44,109 bases of DNA from Myxococcales bacterium (GTDB lineage Bacteria; Myxococcota_A; Polyangia; Fen-1088). A program made the position numbers and the translations under genes. The notes below the pieces were generated by a model. The model was not told the origin of the DNA. It searched no databases and saw nothing but the letters and a program-made list of their open reading frames with translations. Location: positions 1-44,109 of the forward strand of contig PLNW01000099.1 of assembly GCA_003142855.1 (NCBI GenBank), given 5' to 3'. Within the stretch, counting starts at the first letter, position 1. Each line of letters starts with the position of its first letter. This document shows, piece by piece, positions 40,756-44,109 of the stretch.

Positions 40756-40880
40756 GGGAACCCTGAGAGGGTTCCCATGCCCTCCCGCGATGGTCCGCCC
40801 CCGGCGAGGGCGCGCGCGAAAGCGCGCGGGGTGGGCAGGGTGGGCTGTCCGTCCCGAAGGCCGGCGGGCTCCCCACGCGA
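40756..40880 (+). repeat. Intergenic repeat, copy B
   Basis: This copy starts with hairpin GGGAACCCT-gag-AGGGTTCCC (40756-40776), then CCCTCCCGCGATGGTCCGC, a longer variable middle with GCGCGCG-aaa-GCGCGCG-like dyad (40811-40828), then GGCGGGCTCCCCACGCGA, touching the stop codon of the minus-strand methyltransferase gene. It fills the whole gap between convergent genes, as in copy A. Confidence 0.85.
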
Positions 40881-42008
40881 CTACAGCCGGTAAACCAGCA
40901 GGCGCGCTTCGAGCGGGCCGTTCCACAGACGGTGGGAGATTTCGTGCTTGCGCCGAATGGCACGCGCAAGCAGAGGGTTGCCACACAGAATGACCGCGCT
41001 CCACCCGCGCATCCGGTCCAGGACGTGGGCGATGGTGGCGTAGAGCTCGTCCAGTGGTTGCTCTGGGTCCGGACCGGGCAGTCGCTCGCCGTAGGGTGGG
41101 TTCATGCAGATGGTCCCGGGCGGATCGCGCGACGCCAGCGTCGCCACATCAGCGACCTCGAACAGGATGTCCTCGGCCACCCCGGCGGCCTGGGCATTCC
41201 GGCGCGCTGATGGAATCGCCGAGGTCAAGACGTCGCGGGCCAGGATGGGGCAGGGGGCTTTGGCCAATCGGGCGTCTTGCGCGGCTTGCTTGAGTCGCGT
41301 GAACACCGGGAGATGGCTCTGGTCAGCCCATCGCTCGAAGCCGAAGCCGCGGCGCAGGCCCGGGGCGATGTTGCGGCTGGCCAGCGCGTGCTCGATGGCC
41401 AGCGTTCCCGTGCCGGTCATGGGATCGACAAAGGGCCGCTCGGCCCCTACGCCGCCCAGGGCGAGGACCGCCGCAGCCAGGGATTCCTTGAGGGGAGCGT
41501 CGGCCATGGCCACCCGGTAGCTGCGCCGATGGAGTGGTTCGCCGGCCAGATCCACAAAGAGGCGTGCATCTCGTCCGCGCAGGTGCAAGACAAGAGACAC
41601 GTCGGGGTTCTTCACGTCCACGTCGGGGCGGTGGCCCATGCGATCGCGGAGCGCATCGACCACGGCGTCTTTCACTTTGAGCGCGGCGAAACCCGAATGG
41701 TGCAGCTCGGGGTTCTCATGTGTGGTGGCCGTGACAGCGAGCGTGGTCTTGCCGCCGAAAAAGCGGTGCAGGTCAGCCGCGCGCGCGCCGGCGTAGAGGG
41801 TGTCGGCGTCGAAAGCGGGAAAGCTGCCCACTTCGAGCAACACGCGCATGGCCACGCGCGACCAGAGGCACACCTTCATCCCATCTTCCAGCGTGCCGTC
41901 GAAGGAAACGCCGCCGGTGGCGCCGCGGGGCGCGTGGATGCGCTGGACCACCAGCTCGCGGCGGAGCGCACCCTCGGTGCCCCGGGCGCAGGTCACAAAA
42001 AATCTCAT
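40881..42008 (-). CDS. RlmL/YcbY-type THUMP-domain RNA methyltransferase
   Basis: The 375-residue protein begins MRFFVTCARGTEGALRRELV, with a ferredoxin-like plus THUMP region to about residue 155, then RlmL-type SAM domain with FVDPMTGTGTLAIEHAL and catalytic-site motif TICMNPPYGERLP. Family enzymes N2-methylate guanine in 23S rRNA (G2445 in E. coli). The RlmK half found in E. coli RlmL is absent, which is usual outside gammaproteobacteria. ATG 42008 is the family start. Confidence 0.9.
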   Translation of the reverse strand: MRFFVTCARGTEGALRRELVVQRIHAPRGATGGVSFDGTLEDGMKVCLWSRVAMRVLLEVGSFPAFDADTLYAGARAADLHRFFGGKTTLAVTATTHENPELHHSGFAALKVKDAVVDALRDRMGHRPDVDVKNPDVSLVLHLRGRDARLFVDLAGEPLHRRSYRVAMADAPLKESLAAAVLALGGVGAERPFVDPMTGTGTLAIEHALASRNIAPGLRRGFGFERWADQSHLPVFTRLKQAAQDARLAKAPCPILARDVLTSAIPSARRNAQAAGVAEDILFEVADVATLASRDPPGTICMNPPYGERLPGPDPEQPLDELYATIAHVLDRMRGWSAVILCGNPLLARAIRRKHEISHRLWNGPLEARLLVYRL

Positions 42009-42171
42009 CGCCCCAGGACCTACCAGGTGCCGTCGGGTGCGTCGAGAGCAGGTTTGCCAAGGCGCGATTTCTGGTCCTTGACCAACGGTTTGGACATGCG
42101 AACCTTAGGCAAGCAGCAGTGGCAAGTCGCCGGGCAGGGATTATAGAGGCCTGCTGTGTCCAGGAGGGCTC

Positions 42172-43404
42172 ATGATCCGCGCGGCGAAAACTATCTTTGT
42201 CTTCAGCATCGGGCTTCTGGGCTGCAACCGCGACCCGATGATTTCCCGGTCGGCCCCAGCTGGTCAGCCGCCCGCGGGCGGCGGGGCACAATCGGGTGGC
42301 GATGCGGCCCTGGCTGCCGACGGGTCGAGGTGGGACGCCGGGCCCAGCAGCGGAGATCGCGACGGTGGTGCTGCGGCGGATGCGGGGCCGCAGGCCGTCC
42401 CAGGCGATGCGGCGATGACTCCAAGCCCCGGCCGGGACGCTGGCACGGTCCTGCCTGGGAGCCCGGACGCCCCGGTCTCGCGGCCGAGCGACGCGGGCGT
42501 GACGGGTGGTTTTGCCGATGCTCCAATCTTGCGGCCGAGCGACGCGGGCGTGACGGGTGGTTTTGCCGACGCACCGGTCACTCGCCGGCAGGACGCCGCG
42601 GGGACGCCGGCCGATGGCGGCACGCTGCCACCTCCGTCCGATGCGGCTGCGAGTCGGATCGACGCCTTGTCGTCCGGGTCCGATGCCGCGCCCCTGCCTG
42701 GCACGGTTCTGCCCGGCGGCGCCTGCACGGACAGCGGCCAGTGCGCCTCGTTGCCCGGCCTGACGGCCGTCTGCGTGCCGCCGTCCATCGGATTCACCTC
42801 TGGCTACTGTGCGGTGCCCGGTTGCTCGATCCTTGGTCAGAACTGCCCGGGCGGGGCCGCTGCCCTGTGCATCCCAGGCGACAACGGGCCGATCTGCATC
42901 GGGACCTGCGATCCTGGCGACAGTTCCTCGTGCCGAAGCGGCTACGTGTGCCAGTCGCTCGGTCCCTTCCTCCCGCGGGCGGTATGCATACCCGGATGTC
43001 TCGACAACACCGGCTGCCCGACTGGCACGACTTGCTTCCCAGTGACCGGAAGCCCGGTGGGTCAGTGCCGCGATTCCGGAAGCAAGGTGGGCGATTCCTG
43101 TGCCGTGGCCGCTGATTGCCCACAGAACGGGCTGTGCGTTTCCGAAACAGATTTCGGCTGGCCTCACGGCTATTGCGTGACCAGCAAGTGCGCCACCAGC
43201 GCCGACTGTGCCGCGGGCACCGCGTGCACGGGCAACGATCCCGATGGTGTGTGCGCCTTGCGCTGCACCGGCGACACCGACTGTCGCACGGGCTATCATT
43301 GTACCCCGGCGGGCCGCGCTGGCGAGAACGTGTGCATCCCCCACTGCACCAGCGACAGTCAGTGCGAGAACCTGACCTGTCACATCGGCACGGGGCTCTG
43401 CTGA
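42172..43404 (+). CDS. Cys-rich secreted lipoprotein with low-complexity linker
   Basis: The 410-residue protein has a lipoprotein signal (VFSIGLLGC), a linker of about 150 residues rich in Asp, Ala, Gly and Pro, and a C-terminal half with more than 30 Cys in repeated units (CTDSGQCASLPGLTAVCVPP, CATSADCAAGTACTGNDPDG and CTSDSQCENLTC), the pattern of extracellular Cys-rich proteins common in Myxococcota. The disulfide-bonded units should lie outside the cell. The linker contains two exact 17-residue repeats. It ends seven bases from the convergent atpC gene. Function unknown. Confidence 0.85.
   Translation: MIRAAKTIFVFSIGLLGCNRDPMISRSAPAGQPPAGGGAQSGGDAALAADGSRWDAGPSSGDRDGGAAADAGPQAVPGDAAMTPSPGRDAGTVLPGSPDAPVSRPSDAGVTGGFADAPILRPSDAGVTGGFADAPVTRRQDAAGTPADGGTLPPPSDAAASRIDALSSGSDAAPLPGTVLPGGACTDSGQCASLPGLTAVCVPPSIGFTSGYCAVPGCSILGQNCPGGAAALCIPGDNGPICIGTCDPGDSSSCRSGYVCQSLGPFLPRAVCIPGCLDNTGCPTGTTCFPVTGSPVGQCRDSGSKVGDSCAVAADCPQNGLCVSETDFGWPHGYCVTSKCATSADCAAGTACTGNDPDGVCALRCTGDTDCRTGYHCTPAGRAGENVCIPHCTSDSQCENLTCHIGTGLC
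42481..42582 (+). repeat. Tandem repeat, two 51-bp units within the lipoprotein gene
   Basis: The 51-bp unit beginning CGGCCGAGCGACGCGGGCGT at 42481 recurs at 42532; the first 39 bases are identical except one (GATGC versus GACGC). It encodes RPSDAGVTGGFADAP twice. The period is a multiple of three, so unit number can change without frameshift. Confidence 0.85.
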
Positions 43405-43411
43405 GTCTTGT

Positions 43412-43825
43412 CTACTTCACCCGATTCGCCGCATCGACTCTCGCCGCCGCCCAGGCGCGCTTTCCCAGCAGCGCCTTGACTTCGGCGGCGGTCTCGGCCT
43501 TGGTCTTGGCCAACTCCGCGTCGACGGCGGCCAGTTCCTGCGCGGCCGTGTCGCGATCGATGTCGCGCGCGGGCTCGCCCCGATCCACCAGCACCGAGAT
43601 CTTGTCGCTCTCCCCGCTGTGCGCCACTTGCAGCACTCCGTCGCCCACGGCGAGAAAGCGCGGGCCTTCCTTGGTCCGGTAGAAGAGCACGCCAGGCTTG
43701 AGCGCGGTCATGAAAGGCACATGGCCCGGCAGTACGCCGAATTCTCCCAGGGCGCCGGGCGCGGCGATCTCGTCCACTTCGATCTGGACCAGCGAGCCGC
43801 GCGGGGTGGTGACGGTCAGGTGCAT
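43412..43825 (-). CDS. atpC: ATP synthase epsilon subunit
   Basis: The 137-residue protein has the AtpC beta-sandwich (VTTPRGSLVQIEVDEIAAPG, FGVLPGHVPFMTALKPGVL, FLAVGDGVLQVAHSGES) and a C-terminal two-helix region (AAQELAAVDAELAKTKAETA). It links F1 to the rotor and can inhibit ATP hydrolysis. ATG 43825 starts eight bases after the beta-subunit stop, the standard operon order beta then epsilon. No oddities. Confidence 0.95.
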   Translation of the reverse strand: MHLTVTTPRGSLVQIEVDEIAAPGALGEFGVLPGHVPFMTALKPGVLFYRTKEGPRFLAVGDGVLQVAHSGESDKISVLVDRGEPARDIDRDTAAQELAAVDAELAKTKAETAAEVKALLGKRAWAAARVDAANRVK

Positions 43826-43833
43826 TGCTTGGC

Positions 43834-44109
<276 letters not shown>

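Noticed and set aside
41773..43383. Minus-strand 536-codon Ala/Gly/Arg-rich frame
   Set aside because: Antisense to the Cys-rich lipoprotein and in a shifted frame of the RlmL-type gene; no domain or start signal.

Overview
The window is a GC-rich bacterial chromosome segment that most resembles a member of the Myxococcota (former Deltaproteobacteria). The pointers are a lipoprotein with an AgmX/PglI C-terminal domain, a secreted Cys-rich lipoprotein with a long Asp/Ala/Gly/Pro linker, a very large receiver-DUF4388-J-like-TPR protein, an ECF sigma factor fused to a zinc-finger tail, and many small lipoproteins. No species name can be given from sequence alone.

Layout. (1) 1-6.0 kb: envelope and proteolysis genes on the minus strand: a phospholipase-D-type synthase, the tail-specific protease Prc, an MtfA-type zinc peptidase and an M50 membrane protease. 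(2) 6.1-13.7 kb: an accessory block on the plus strand with a receiver-domain remnant, a Tat-exported superoxide reductase, a DUF2844 protein, a double PRC-barrel protein, a truncated BON protein, a small membrane protein, a P3A-type proton ATPase, a PPK2 kinase and an ArsM-like methyltransferase. (3) 13.8-19.6 kb: amidohydrolase lipoprotein, ECF sigma factor, CoA-disulfide reductase-rhodanese divergent from thioredoxin, a small DUF6132-like protein and a radical SAM/SPASM enzyme. (4) 19.7-24.5 kb: a DUF134 regulator, a NifX-like protein and a hotdog thioesterase, then the opposing operon TrmO-ferredoxin-metallo-beta-lactamase, then a CDF cation exporter and a DUF302 protein. The two operons carry nearly identical promoters with a shared 18-bp box. 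(5) 24.5-27.7 kb: a methyltransferase gene cut mid-domain and fused to a decayed mobile element (ArdC fragment, methylase fragment, excisionase-like protein, tyrosine recombinase) that ends exactly at the 3' end of ssrA. (6) 27.7-44.1 kb: a more ordinary chromosome: tmRNA, PrsW, AgmX-type lipoprotein, the large TPR protein, PspA and YbjN, UppS and CdsA, RNase E/G, a SprT-like protein, a lipoprotein, an RlmL-type methyltransferase, a Cys-rich lipoprotein and the end of the ATP synthase operon (epsilon and beta).

How it fits together. Regions 2-4 read as a stress, redox and energy island: superoxide removal, thiol-disulfide balance, proton extrusion, polyphosphate-nucleotide exchange, metal efflux and Fe-S chemistry. 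Its right border is a recombinase-bearing element in ssrA, so the whole block may have been acquired there. Three copies of an intergenic repeat, each starting with a 9-bp-stem, 3-nt-loop hairpin after a stop codon, link the ordinary and accessory parts to one genome. The most promising undescribed system is the 18.3-24.0 kb cluster with its shared promoter box.
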